Source: Panopea generosa
Lineage: Eukaryota; Mollusca; Bivalvia; Adapedonta; Hiatellidae
DNA: 64,000 bases
NCBI GenBank assembly: GCA_029582155.1
Contig: CM055896.1
Span: 23,527,184 to 23,591,183, forward strand
Direction of reading: 5' to 3'
Shown: in pieces, positions 26,991 to 39,186 of the stretch
How the letters are laid out: each line of letters begins with the position of its first letter
How positions within the stretch are numbered: position 1 is the first letter of the stretch
Program-made: the position numbers and the translations under genes
Notes under the pieces: model-generated
Told to the model about the DNA's origin: nothing
The model's database searches: none
The model's input: the letters and a program-made list of their open reading frames with translations, nothing else

Positions 26991-27814
26991 TAAGAATAGC
27001 TCTTTATATTCATAACTATTCATGCTATGGATATTAAATGCAATTAATTAGCTTTGAACATTCATCAATGCCTTTCCCCGCAGGACATGCGTCATTTCGA
27101 TGCTCGTCATTGATTAGATATCTTCGTTAACGATGTTTTTTGACGTCTTTAACTGTTCGGTCAAGTTAAGTGGAAATATTTTGGCAGTTTGCGTGTGTAA
27201 TACACACAATCCGAATTGATAATATACTAGGTAAAATATATACATATACTAGGGTTAGCTAACCCTGTCATTTACGAAAGCGATCTCGCTACGATGTTAA
27301 TATAACTATATATGAATTTATAAAAAAAATGATATGGTGCTTGAGAAGAAAGTTTCATCTATAGAAATACAGTGAATATAATATGTTATATATCACACTA
27401 ACAAAATCCTTGTTAGTTTTATTGCTCGCTTCTCATAAAATCATGAATTATACATGAATACCATTAAACGCACAGAACAATGAAAACCATATATGCTAAA
27501 TGTCTCCAATACAACGTATGAATTGTGTAAACGTGTATACATTATACAGTTATTAAGTTGTTCAATAATATCTATACAGCAAGCTACTGCGAATGTACAG
27601 AATACTGGTAATTCCTTGTCACAGCCATTGAGTAAATACATTAACAATACTTTAAAAAAACGAGTAACAAAAACAACAACACAAAAAACAACAAACAAAA
27701 ACAACACCATGATTATACCTGAATGCAGAAAATTCAAATATTAGATCTAAATACAACTAAACGTGATAATTGTTAAATTACCATTTTTAAAATAACACCA
27801 AATATGCGCTATGG
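26991..27814. other. AT-rich non-coding stretch
   Basis: Single-copy-looking DNA after the megasatellite. It holds a perfect 16-bp palindrome AGGGTTAGCTAACCCT at 27251-27266 and an A-rich, AAC-rich tract at about 27650-27710. Two overlapping frames of 83 and 98 codons (27441-27744) lie on opposite strands. The minus one is hydrophobic, but neither has a recognisable domain. Confidence 0.6.
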
Positions 27815-28740
27815 TGTAACCGCAACCCTTAGTGTAACAAACTCAATTTTTGTTACACTAGGGGTCATAACCGCAACCCTTAGTGTAACAAAAATGGATT
27901 GTGTTACACTAAGGTTACGGATGCGACCCTTAGTGTTGTTACACTAATTGTTACACTGAGCGTATGTTTTGTACATGTATTGACATTTGATTATAAAACG
28001 GGTTCACTTAGTGTAACATTTTTCTTCAACTAGAAATTTATTTGTCCCTGCTATGAAACTGGGGCATATAGTAGTATCCATGTTCGTCCTTCCGCCCGTG
28101 CATCTATCTGATATGTTGCGCAGTGCTTCCAATATGCTTCCATTATCGAGGGGGGTTGGGGTCGAGGTTTACGGGAAAAGAGGTCAAGTTCAATTGCACT
28201 AACATTAACACAATGCATAAATACTGGTATAAGCCATACATTGTATGTGTAACAAAATAAGTTTATATAGATGTGATTTGGTGCAAAAAATCTTATTACG
28301 ACGAAAAGTATATTTTTGTTACAAACTAAGGGTTATTTATAACCGCAACAATAAGTGTAAAAAAGTTATGTTACAATACGGATTATCTATAACCGCAACC
28401 CTTAGTGTAAAAAAAATATGTTACAATACGGATTATCTATAACTGCAACCCTTAGTGTAAAAAAAGTTGTGTAACAATACGGATTATCTATAACCGCAAC
28501 CCTTAGTGTTAAAAAAGTTGTGTTACAATACGGAGTATCTATAACCGCAACCCTTAATGTAAAAAGAGTTGTGTTACAATACGGATTACCTATAAACGTA
28601 ACACTTCGTGCAACAAAATTAGTTTAATATGTGGATGTGATTTGTTGAAAAAAAGCTTTTCCTATGTAAAATATATTTTTGTTACACTAAGGGTTATTTA
28701 TAACAGCCAGCCTTAATGTAACAAAATAAGTTTTATGTTG
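27815..28740. mobile_element. Dispersed repeat family 'E', copy 1
   Basis: Begins with several CCCTTAGTGTAACAAA blocks and their inverse TTTGTTACACTAAGG (27827-27920), so the end is palindromic. A central part follows (TTTATTTGTCCCTGCTATGA, GGGGCATATAGT, TTCGTCCTTCCGCCCG), then a tandem tail. A collinear copy lies at 40950-42370. There is no transposase-like frame, so this is a non-autonomous repeat of unresolved class. Confidence 0.7.
28325..28612. repeat. 50/51-bp tandem repeat inside E copy 1
   Basis: About five units containing ATACGGATTATCTATAACCG then CAACCCTTAGTGTAAAAAAA. Units start at about 28381, 28431, 28482 and 28533. The monomer carries the family's CCCTTAGTGTAA end motif, so the array appears to have grown from one end of the element. 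Confidence 0.8.
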
Positions 28741-31700
28741 ATGTGAAAACATTCTCTAAAACCATTTTTAGTTGTGATTTTTTGTTTTAAAATCATCATT
28801 ATTCCACAGCATGTATACTGCCACATTTGTTAGTTGAAATAAACACGATAAAATAAACAATATCGAAACGACATGAATGCCCCGAATGTTTCTTTAATGG
28901 TGATGACTCTAGAATCCAAAAACGCAAACTCGTCAAAGGTATCTTTGTTCTGAACACCTATATGAAGTTTCATCAACACTGGATTGAAAATCAGTGTGGA
29001 AGAGCGGTAACCACAGTTTCCAACCGTTTCTGGAGGAGGCGGTGGAGGTAACGATGGATGGCCGTGGGATTTGCGATCAGCTGTAGGAAAACTAAGGTTA
29101 TTTTAACTATTGTTGATAATTTTTTGGAAAATTTGAGTCGAGCAAGATGATGCCGTAACATTTTTGAACACTCGGCACTAACCGAACCTGTACAGACTAT
29201 AGCCGTTTTCTTGATCATTCGTGCAAATATGGAACGAGTGTTTCAAATGTGCGAAAACTGTCTTGTTACCGAACATAATTTGATATATCATTTTCAATAC
29301 CCTCCTCAACATTAAAAGTTCACCTTTTTCGGTCTTCTACTGCTGTAAAACTGATTTAGTGACGGTTTTATGTTGAAAAGTCAGCGTACCGCGGGAGGAT
29401 GGTGGATTTTTTAAAAGCCATTTTTCAATAGTTTTCGATGCAAACAAGTGTCTGCTCGATTGCCAATCTAATCTAAAACTATTACAATATGTTACGACGA
29501 TGAAATAGGCTCCTTTAAGGCAAATCAAGTTAAAAACTGGCATTTAAATTCTTATATACCGCCTTTATCAAAACATCAACACTGAAAGTTCTGGCTATTA
29601 TTAATTAGTTTATACTAATATATTTTGCGATGAAAACTCAGAGCTTCTATTTACCACTCTCGAGTCCGTTTCCTGGGTAGAACCAGTTTAAATTCATATA
29701 CTTATAAAATCACAGTACACATCCGTATATTCATAAAGTATCAATAACTGCCATGGATAAATTATAACAGCAAGTGATATAATTAAAAATATATCTGATC
29801 AGCCATACTATAGCACGTATAAACATATACGATCTGACAGATAACGCACGTTAGTTAATTCAATCAGACACTCAGCCCTCTTCTAACACAAGGCAGCATT
29901 GATGTCTAGTGCGACATGGTCTAGTCTCTATGGAGACTTTTAGAGATTTTTATTTTGCATCTCCCGAGCCGTGCAACCGCGGAAGTCGATTTTACTAACT
30001 GGAAGTTTCCAACGGAATCTGTTGGGAAGGTTTCACGACTTTAAAATCCAAACAATTGACATATTATGAATCAGAATAAAAACATTAACAATACATCGAT
30101 GCGTGATAAAAGTATATGCATTGCACGCTAAGTATGCCGATAAACCGATCTCAAACACGAGAGGGGTTCCATTTCAGATGAATATGTATTTGCCGCCATT
30201 ATCATCTGACATCGAGTGTTCCGAATGAATCATCACGATATTGTATAACAACAGATGCCTTTATATTATGAAACTGGTGCCGGTCAATTTTTGCTTAGTT
30301 TAAACCGAACAGTTTACATTAATTTTATGGTTTTTTTGTAATGCTTGTTAGTATAAGTTATATATGATGTGATAAGTTCTGTGTTTAACAACTTTAAATT
30401 GTTTTAGGTAAAACAATAGAAAAATGCAATATATATGCAAAGGCTAATATCAGGTCAACATACAGTGCTGAAATTTCGGGTGACACCTTTAGTATTTCTT
30501 TAAACACTTTTGAACCTTTGTCTGAATTTAACAATTTTGGTACCAAAGATGATAAAGTGTTTGTCTATTTCCAATTATTTTTCTTCCATTTTTTAAGTAT
30601 TACGGGTTGAAAACAAAATAAAAGTGGCCTTTTACGATTTTTTTATTTTAACAAAAACGGTATTGTGTAACTGCAAACAGTGACTTGGTTTTACACACGT
30701 ATGTCTCTGCTACACACAGGCATTTTTATGTACGACCTTATGTAGTAGTTGTTTGATATCACACCTAAGATACTCGAACTGTTACTATTTGAACAGTTTT
30801 TGAGGTACTTATTTAATATTGTTTTTGTAGAAATAATATCAAAATGTACACCACACTAAAAGATTAAAACATATATCATAGACGGATAATTACGTGTATC
30901 AGTATTTAAGCAATAACCCTTCTCTTAATTTACAGTCAATAAAACTACCAATAAGTAAAGTTTACTGGGGTATTTAAAATTAAATAAAAAGTGTAAAAGC
31001 ACCCACTCCCTGAATATTATTTTAGAAGATCTTATACATTCTCAGCACGCGTTTATTCGTATTTCAGCTATATTTCCAGCCTATAAAATTAAGATGAAGT
31101 TGTCTGTGGTAAGGTCCATACTAGGTCCGTATTGTTTTGTTTTTTATTTAAAAAGGTAAAATGTTAAAAAAAATGATCACCTGAACCCTAACCCATTATC
31201 ATGTATGTCAAATACCAAATTCCCAAGGACTAATATCAGTGACCTATCCATTAAGTACTATTAAGTCGTTGCTTAGGCTATATATATTGCAAATTCCTTA
31301 CAAAAATACATGGTAACTTATTTTCTTTTCTTTATTCAATAGTTAAAACGTAACAACAAAGAATGATAACTATGCACCAACTTTCAAGAAAATATAAACG
31401 CTTGTGTGAGTATCGCGTCAACCGTGTGTACATCAAATCTTCTCCGTTATATGTTGTTCACGGTGGACAATTATTCATTTCGCGACTATGATTTTGATGG
31501 TTCACCCAGTAAATTGTTAATAATTTCATTGTAACTGAACAAAATGATGTATTTTATTTATACCGTTTGTTAAATTAATTTTTCATTGATTTATTACAAC
31601 AGTTTGTTTTTTCTGTCAAGCCGTATAACAGCGTTAAAAGACATACACAGCGTAGCGGTGTCGGTGATTTTTTTCCAGTACTGTAACAGTAATTGGTCTA

Positions 31701-32164
31701 GCGCAATAAGGCGTTATGGACAGCAGATCAGATATCAGAATAATAAAAAAGCTTTCCATTCACGCCTTATTTAATCAGGCTACATAGAGGTGATGAGGTG
31801 AACATAGGTCGCATGACACGCCAGTGACTTCCCCCACTACCATGGAAACAAACATTACATAGATTGTCCTAGTTGTGCCTTAATCTGTTAATAGTTAATT
31901 TCCGCTAACAAATAAATATATAACGAGATTTTGTTTGTTTAACATAATTTTACCGAGAGGTAGAACGCTTCGTCCCTTATTCCGTTACTATTGAAATGTC
32001 ACTGTCTGTTCTACATTTATTTGCTGTACAAAATAATACGACTGAGTTATCGTTACCGACTCAGAAGAATAATCGAATTATGATTACAGACCAGACATAT
32101 TCTGCTCTATAAATAGTATCGTAAAGAATAAAACGATATGATATTTTAAAATATATTTTAAATA
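28741..32164. other. Long non-coding stretch, no gene recognised
   Basis: Complex AT-rich DNA with only short frames (75 codons at 28991-29218 minus; 68 codons at 29337-29543 minus; 62 codons at 31586-31774 plus), none with a recognisable domain. At about 29665-29690 the segment TTTCCTGGGTAGAACCAGTT resembles the body of the SINE-like copies near 58-59 kb and may be a SINE tail fragment. I find no tandem array here. Confidence 0.55.
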
Positions 32165-32755
32165 AGCACCGACTTAAGCGACATCTATATATACACCACA
32201 TCACCGGGACAAAATTGCAACACGTTTCTGTTGGTGGATTTATTTAGGGAACGATGTTTTAAAAACATACAGAAAGTTTACCAAAGTCGGACATGTATAA
32301 ATTTGAATAAAAATGATAATTGACAATGCTTTGATAAAATATATTAATTTATTAATCTGCTATATTGTTGAGAGAATATTACTTTTAAAGTTGATACTGT
32401 TGAAAATAGTGTTAATGATACACATTTTAAAGGGGAAAAAAATAACTACATCTACAAAATATTGACATAATGAATTACCTCACCTACCAATATTATACAG
32501 GGATACTTCCAATTTAATAGTGATTAATTAATTTCAATTTTTATTCACTAAATACTGACCTCACAAATCAAGAGATTACAAATTAAAAACAGCCCTTATA
32601 CTTATTTCAGTTAAATTGATGACAAGTTTAGGATTTATCCTCGTGCTTGAAAATATTATTTGGATTTTGAAGGTTGTAGTAACTTTATAGTAACTCATAT
32701 GAAATATGCAACATTCCCCATTCCCACTAGCACCGATTTAAGCGACATCTATATA
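32165..32755 (+). repeat. Direct 27-bp repeats flanking a duplicated element
   Basis: AGCACCGACTTAAGCGACAT with the following CTATATA occurs at about 32165-32191 and again, with one change, at about 32728-32755. They flank the first copy of the ~360-bp duplicated element. They are too long for a target-site duplication and may be ends of a compound repeat. Confidence 0.6.
32196..32560 (+). repeat. Duplicated dispersed element, copy 1
   Basis: Collinear with 34046-34382. Shared blocks include CAGAAAGTTTACCAAAGTCG, ACTGTTGAAAATAGTGTTAA, and a terminal stretch CAATTT(T)AATAGTGA(T/C)TAA ahead of a T-rich ATTCACTAAATACT segment. Same orientation, 1.85 kb apart. Non-coding, with class unknown. Confidence 0.8.
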
Positions 32756-33404
32756 ATTATATTCTCAAGCAACACTACATGTGTTCCATGATTCCACGAA
32801 ATCATAAATAATAATGCATGTATCATTGACAAAACAAAATTCCAACGGTCTTAAATCTAACAACATATGTAACACATATTTTCGACGGAGCGGTTGTGTT
32901 ACACATTCTGTTATATCCAGACTGGTTACATCCCATTTAATGACATGTAACTTTGAACCAACTAGACAAGATAACTTATTACATAGACAAAATGTAACTA
33001 TATACATGTACATGTATATGTATTTACAGATCGCGACAATACCTGTGAAAATGCCTTTGGCAATGGATTATAACTGCTATTAATAGCTTTTTCATTAAAA
33101 CAGATATAATGTCCCTTTTCTTTAAATAAATAAATGGGTATTATGCTGAAACTATAAAGCAGAAAATATAACGACAGATAAAATATTTGTTCATTGATAT
33201 ACTGACATATTTTTATCATTTTGTAATAATGTTAAACAAATATTTGTAACATGATGAAAATATTAACTAATAAAATTATATCGAGGCGGTTTACCAGTTA
33301 TGCTGCTTCTTCAACTTTCTGCCATAGCTTACAATAATCATACTAATAAGTATAAAGTTTCTTTTCAAACTTACTTTTTTTCCTGTTATCTTTTAAAACA
33401 CTTC

Positions 33405-33905
33405 AATCTTTGCATACTTAGTTCGTACTTCATTATTGCATACTAATTTCATTTTTGTTTTGCTTTCCGTTCTTACTTCAATCTTACTTCATTCTTGATT
33501 TCCTTTCCGTACTTACTTCAATCTTGATTTCTTATCCGTACTTATTTCATTCTTAATTTCCTTTCCGTAATTACTTCATTCTTGATTTCCTTTCCGTACT
33601 GACTTCAATCTTGATTTCCTACCGTACTTACTTCAATATTGATTTTCTTTCAATACTAATTTCATTCTTGATTTCCTTTCCGTACTTACGTCAATCTTGA
33701 TATCCTTTCCGTACTTACTTCATTCTTGATTTCCTTTCCGTACTTACTTCATTCTTGATTTCCTTTCCGTACTAATTTCAATCTTGATTTCCTTTCCGTT
33801 CTTAGTTCATTCTGGATTTTCTATCCGTACTTACTTCAATCTTGATTTCCTTTCCGTACTTTCTTCAATCTTGATTTCCTCTCCGTACTTACTTCATTCT
33901 TGTTA
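33405..33905 (+). repeat. 29-bp tandem array
   Basis: About 16 units reading CTTACTTCAATCTTGATTTC then CTTTCCGTA, with ATTCTT/AATCTT variants and some 28-bp units. Pyrimidine-rich on the plus strand. An 80-codon plus frame overlapping its right end (33784-34026) is an artefact of the repeat. Confidence 0.92.
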
Positions 33906-34045
33906 TCTCTTTTTCTTTTTAGTCTTGTTATCTTTGTTGATTTCCATACATACTCCATACACTTATTGTTATTTCCTGTTATTTTTATCTGTGTTTCATA
34001 CTCCAGTTGATTTCGAGCTCCAGTAAAAAAGTTCAATAAGGCTAT

Positions 34046-34382
34046 CACATCATTCGGACAAATTGCAACAGAATTTCTCGTGTTGGATTTAATTAGGGAA
34101 TGATGTGTTAAAACAAACAGAAAGTTTACCAAAGTCGTAAATGTATAAATTAGAAAAAATAAAATAATGAAAATATTGGTTTATGACGATAATTTGATCA
34201 AATATATAAGTATATAAACCTGCAGTACTTGTTGAAAATATTATTTTTTAAAGTTATACTGTTGAAAATAGTGTTAATGATACTCATTTTAAAGAAATTT
34301 TTTATTGACATTTAGCATAATATTTTTTTTCCAATTTTAATAGTGACTAAAAAAATTCATTTTTTATTGACTAAGTATTAAA
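34046..34382 (+). repeat. Duplicated dispersed element, copy 2
   Basis: Second copy of the element at 32196-32560, slightly shorter through small deletions in the T-rich part. The pair bracket the 29-bp array and about 1.5 kb of unique DNA. Confidence 0.8.
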
Positions 34383-34637
34383 AGTATATAAAGATCAATT
34401 AACAAAAAATAAAACAACAACAAATATGTCATTACCAACATCAGAAGCAACAGTAATAGTTGTAACAACAACGACAATGGCAACAATTAAAGCTCTTAAG
34501 TTATGTCCGCCTAAAAATTTTCCACAAAATAGCAATTTATGGAAAATCATTTCTTTTTTGGAAAATAAATAATCTTTGTAATCTGTCGCAAATGAACAAG
34601 TGGTCACCCGACAGCATATCCTACAAATATACGTTAA

Positions 34638-35112
34638 GGCATAGTACCACCATTGCAAAAAGGAAGTGCTTCCGTGGGGTAGTCGCATAATGGCGGTTAT
34701 AAATAATCCTCAATTCTTCTTCTTTAAAAATGCATTTTCCTTATTTTAATGCTCATTTTTGTAATTGAATGGCATTATTGATGTATTTTGAACATTTTGA
34801 TAGCATTGTCATGTTTTAATTGTGAATTTAGAAAAAAAAATGATGCTTGGAAATTGGGGTATGAATTCATGATTTCGGAAGTCTACTTTCACTTTGTCAC
34901 CAGTGTACACACTGAGCAGAAAAAAAATCTCTTATATGACACATGACCCCTACTTTTCTCATCATATTTTGATAGTGCCGAGGTTGACAAACAGTAAAAT
35001 GTAGGTTTCACTTCTTTCATTTGGGATTCTCTATGAATGACAAGCCTTCAAACTTTTATTATTTACTATAGAATAAAGAACAAAAATCAATGTTGGGGTT
35101 ACACCTTAATAT
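34638..35112 (+). mobile_element. ~475-bp dispersed repeat, forward copy
   Basis: Reads GGCATAGTACCACCATTGCA at its left end and runs to the AAAGAACAAAAATCAATG region near 35090-35110. The reverse complement of the whole segment lies at 46912-47388 with roughly 90% identity by eye, including CTTCCGTGGGGTAGTCGCAT and TGACACATGACCCCTACTTT. No open frame spans it and no terminal repeat is evident. This is a dispersed element of unknown class. Confidence 0.85.
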
Positions 35113-38100
35113 GTACCTAAACATGTATCAGAGGATGCAATGTATATAGCAATAGTAGTCCATTTCATATACTGTATCTGAAATGGCTGGAAATATTCAA
35201 TATATCTAAATGCGTGAGCAAACAATAATTTTTACAAGGTATCGTGTTTCTTATCGTTGAGAGCGAGAAAGAGGATCAGCAGTCACATGTTAGCCAACGT
35301 TTAAATACTTTATGAACGCTGCATGGCATATATATGGCAAAAATATATGGGGCTATTTCTATCTTATTTTGTCATTCTGGGGGGACGAAAAAAATATGAC
35401 AAAACAATGGACATTACTAAGATCCAGTGAAACATTGTAATTTTGTTATCCAGTCGCTTTACGGCCTACATGTTAATATCACAGCCATACAATATGAAAA
35501 CAACACAGCATGGTGTATTGGTGTCAGACACGATTGAGCAAATAAACGGGCACTTGCGGAAGGTGGCAAGATGACAAAAATATTAAATACAGTACACGAT
35601 AACTACCGGACAATATGGACATTTTTAATATGTATAGGCACTTACGCATAATTAAGTGTACTAATTTAAATTGAAAATTACATTTAACAATAAAACAGAT
35701 AATAGATATGCATCCCGAACAAACTTATACTTTTACAAAATTTTAATCATCTAAAATATACAGAAAATACAATGTGACAATGTTGTTCTCTAGTTAGTCA
35801 TACTTTCACAGGTTCTGAACATTCAAGTATTGATGCTTGTGAAATAGAATTAGCAATGTCAAATGTTGTGAAGATTATACTTGCAAACAGTCAGACTTTC
35901 AGAAGTGCATAAACCTATCACTGCTATTGAAGAAACAGTATATGTATTAGTTGATCATCTGGAAGTTTCACTGACCTATTTATCTTAACTTGATGGGGTG
36001 CAGATAATTTGCGTTGAAAGAGCAGAATATGACTCTAAAACCTCTGATTAATTGGAAAAAGCTGAGCTATTCAGATAGTCTTTTAACATGGGTAAGAAAA
36101 ATGACAACCATCAAGACCATGTTTCCTGTCTACTCCCACAAATATTATCCATGGTATGCAAGAGTTTATCGGCATCTCAAATATACCAAGTGTAAATCCA
36201 GTAAATCATACGGAATCAGAGATCTCAATGATATATTAAGTAATTACTTCATTTCTAACAGCTAGAAACTTAATTCTTGATGACCCATCTCTTTGTAAAA
36301 TTGTCATAGGTTCATAGGTGTAGTTGTGGAAGCAATTTTGAAAAACCAGTTAAACAAAACAAGTTGGTTGTGAAATTATGGAGTCAAATAATAATAAGGC
36401 TGTAAATGGATTTTCAATCAAGAATAAAGACAAAACAGTTATATTTGATACAAAAGAGACATGGAAGGCTGATAAGCCTCTCTTTCAAAGAATAATTTTT
36501 CCAACAAGAGGAATCTAAACTTATCATTTAAATAATTACCTTCCTTGTTTAATGTTTGGGTTATATAAACACCCACTATAACTCCTCGTCAGCCTGGAAT
36601 ACCAAGAGAGGCATATACTGATGACGCTATCTAGGTGTATACTGCAAACTCTATCTGTTCCCCGAGATCACTGGATGAGCTCCGTGATTCCATTGCCAAG
36701 AATTGTTCCTTGAATTGTAAAGTATGTTGACCCAGAAACAATTTTATCAAAATCAGTTGCAACCAGACCGTATGAATAACTAGTACAGTAGATAGTCCGT
36801 GTATCTCATCTGTATGACCTCTCATATCAATAGAGAAATAATTAAAACCGGTGTATTAACACGTGGTGTTATTTATTTGTTACGGTATCTTTACTTTGAC
36901 ACTATGGTTTATATGAACAACAAGAAATTTGATACGTCAAAGGCAGTAGGAATGTGATTAGTTGACTATTATTTTACTTGTATTCCGCCTGTTACGTGAG
37001 AAGCATTATCTATGATAATAATACGAGAACTACACACAGACATCTTAAACACCGAACATAGCGCTGCTATAGACACAAACGGATATTATATTTATTATGT
37101 AATTAATTGTTTAATTGTATTAACTCGTTATAATATAGAAATCAATGCAATGTTTCTCCTTCATGACAAGGATATATAAGTCCAGACCCGCGGCATCGCA
37201 AGGTTAATGACATTCTAAATTATTTTTATCTGACGAAAAACACTTAAAACTCATTTATGCAGAGGAAATGGAATAAAGAACATAGAGATGTTCAATTGAA
37301 TTGTACACGATTCTCGCTTAAAGTTTTAAAATAATCCCAGTCAAATAACAATTAATTATTTAATTACCATTCTGAAAAAAAAACACAAATGGAAAACACG
37401 AAAGTTTGTAGAAAAGAGTTATTTTCTTTCCACCAGAAGAAAATCTTTAAATTACTATACACATGTATTCTTTGCAATATGGAATATATTACTGATATGG
37501 TTACAGTTTATATAAATAGTGGACTATGTATGTAGGTCGTTTAATTGAGTTAACTGTCGTATTAACCAATGTATTTAAAACGCCTTCATATATTTCAAAC
37601 ATATATTGATAACTGTTGTTTCCTCTGGAAACGAAAATATAACTGACTGAAACGTTACAATTAACGTTAATTAATTAACTTTATTATGTTTTTGATAAGT
37701 ATAAAATGTCTTGTAAAATAGCATAATTAACCATATGCTAAATTTGTAGTCACGTCAATATGTATGCCTGGTATGTTTATTATACATTCAAGTAAGTCTT
37801 TTACGTATTGACAGTTAATTAACATTTTAACTCGATCTGAAAATCAAAGTAATAAACACGACCAAAAAGGCTTCAATACACGTTGAATTTCTGAACGCAA
37901 AATACTCTGATTCATTTAAAACACGACCACAAAACGTAGACATTAACGTTTGTTTAGCCTGTAGATATATCTGCAATATATAAATGATCACTATGGCTGC
38001 TTCCATGATAGAATTCACAAATGCGTGTAATGTACATTTTGCGGCCATTTAATCGCATCACTTTAATATGACAATACAAAGGGATAATCAATTGGTATGT

Positions 38101-39186
38101 TAACTTGAGATCTAATAAAGTGTCCGAGTCGAAGTCATCGTTTAATATTGGCAAGAAATTGATCAAATAAATGTATGAGGGCATTCGGTAATTGGATAAG
38201 ACTTCAACATACGAATAGCGGAATAGCTTGTACCAGAAACATGTACCAGAAACATGTACCAGAAATAAATGCGATTATTAAAATCGGTTACCGTATTTAC
38301 AACGATAACATGGGTTGTAATGAAGCACACACACAGAGTAAAAGTACGAACTGGATTGAATGACCGAAAATAAATTGTAAGTTAATGCATAAAACTTTGG
38401 TTTCACAACAACATTTTGAAGTATATGTTTAGCAACTGACAAAACTTAATGCATGACGGTAACATGCACAATTCATCATTCTCTATTTGCAGGAAATAGC
38501 TACAATGAATGTATCGTGAGATAGTTTCTTAAACCCATCGACAACGGCGGACTTTCAGCAAAAAAATGAACTGGTTAGTTTTGTTTAAACTAACTGTAGA
38601 TAGATGTATCAAAGTGCATTAAAACAACATACTTTATTTCAAGACTATGTATTTCTACTTAGGACGAGTTATTGATACATTGGTTTAAGCTAAAATATGC
38701 AGCATCTGGTCTGAAACAAAAAAATAACCCAATCCATTTTATAATACAACAAAAGCGAAATATAGAATAATAAATGCACTTCATGTTCTTTGTTATCAGG
38801 CTCCCCAAAGCGAAATATAAATAAAATCAACAATGAAACTAACATTGATGGCCAGCTTGTTTAATTCATAACAACTGTTATGATTATTGATATCGTGATT
38901 CATTTCCATTTCACCCGTGTGTTGATGAATACAGTGTATTACTCTGACAATTTGATTTTATAAAACCCATTTTGTTATAATGTGATTTTCTTTGGAAACA
39001 TCAGTTAAACGAGTTGATCGTGAGAGTGATCATAGTTAGCATGAATAGGATAAATAGTATCAAGTTAACAAATCATTAAATTTCCTCAAACATTAAGAGC
39101 AGCTGTTCTTATTTTAAATCCTTTTTGACAGTAAATTGCTAGCTTTATTAATAACGGATTTATTTTGTATTCAGAAGATTTATCAA
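35113..39186. other. Long non-coding stretch, no intact gene
   Basis: Complex AT-rich sequence. The only coding-like hint is the fragment at 36014-36265, described separately. A tiny 14-bp triplication (CATGTACCAGAAA) sits at about 38228-38265. Other frames (64-76 codons at 36631-36825, 37827-38048 and 37954-38184, all minus) have no recognisable features. Confidence 0.55.
36014..36265 (+). pseudogene. Possible relic of a repetitive bivalve-type ORF
   Basis: An 83-codon open frame. It contains MFPVYSHKYYPWYARVYRHL, which resembles the 'YARY..Y' stretch I recall from uncharacterised multicopy mollusc proteins. This is memory of a pattern, not a search result. Stops close the frame on both sides. 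Plus-strand sequence at about 36390-36500 reads NKAVNGFSIKNKDKTVIFDT-like and could belong to the same relic after frameshifts. There is no catalytic motif, and no splice sites or promoter were identified. It may simply be a chance frame. Confidence 0.2.

Noticed and set aside
14713-27015. Long plus-strand open frames read as tandem-repeat secreted or adhesive proteins
   Set aside because: They coincide with stop-free 63-bp satellite units, overlap equally long antisense frames, often start at GTG, lack signal peptides, and are broken by recurrent stops and spacers.
31170-31200. Telomeric repeat near ACCCTAACCC
   Set aside because: Only one to two partial units, consistent with chance.
33784-34132. 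Hydrophobic plus-strand and basic minus-strand peptides
   Set aside because: Their ends overlap the 29-bp tandem array, and the composition follows the pyrimidine-rich repeat.
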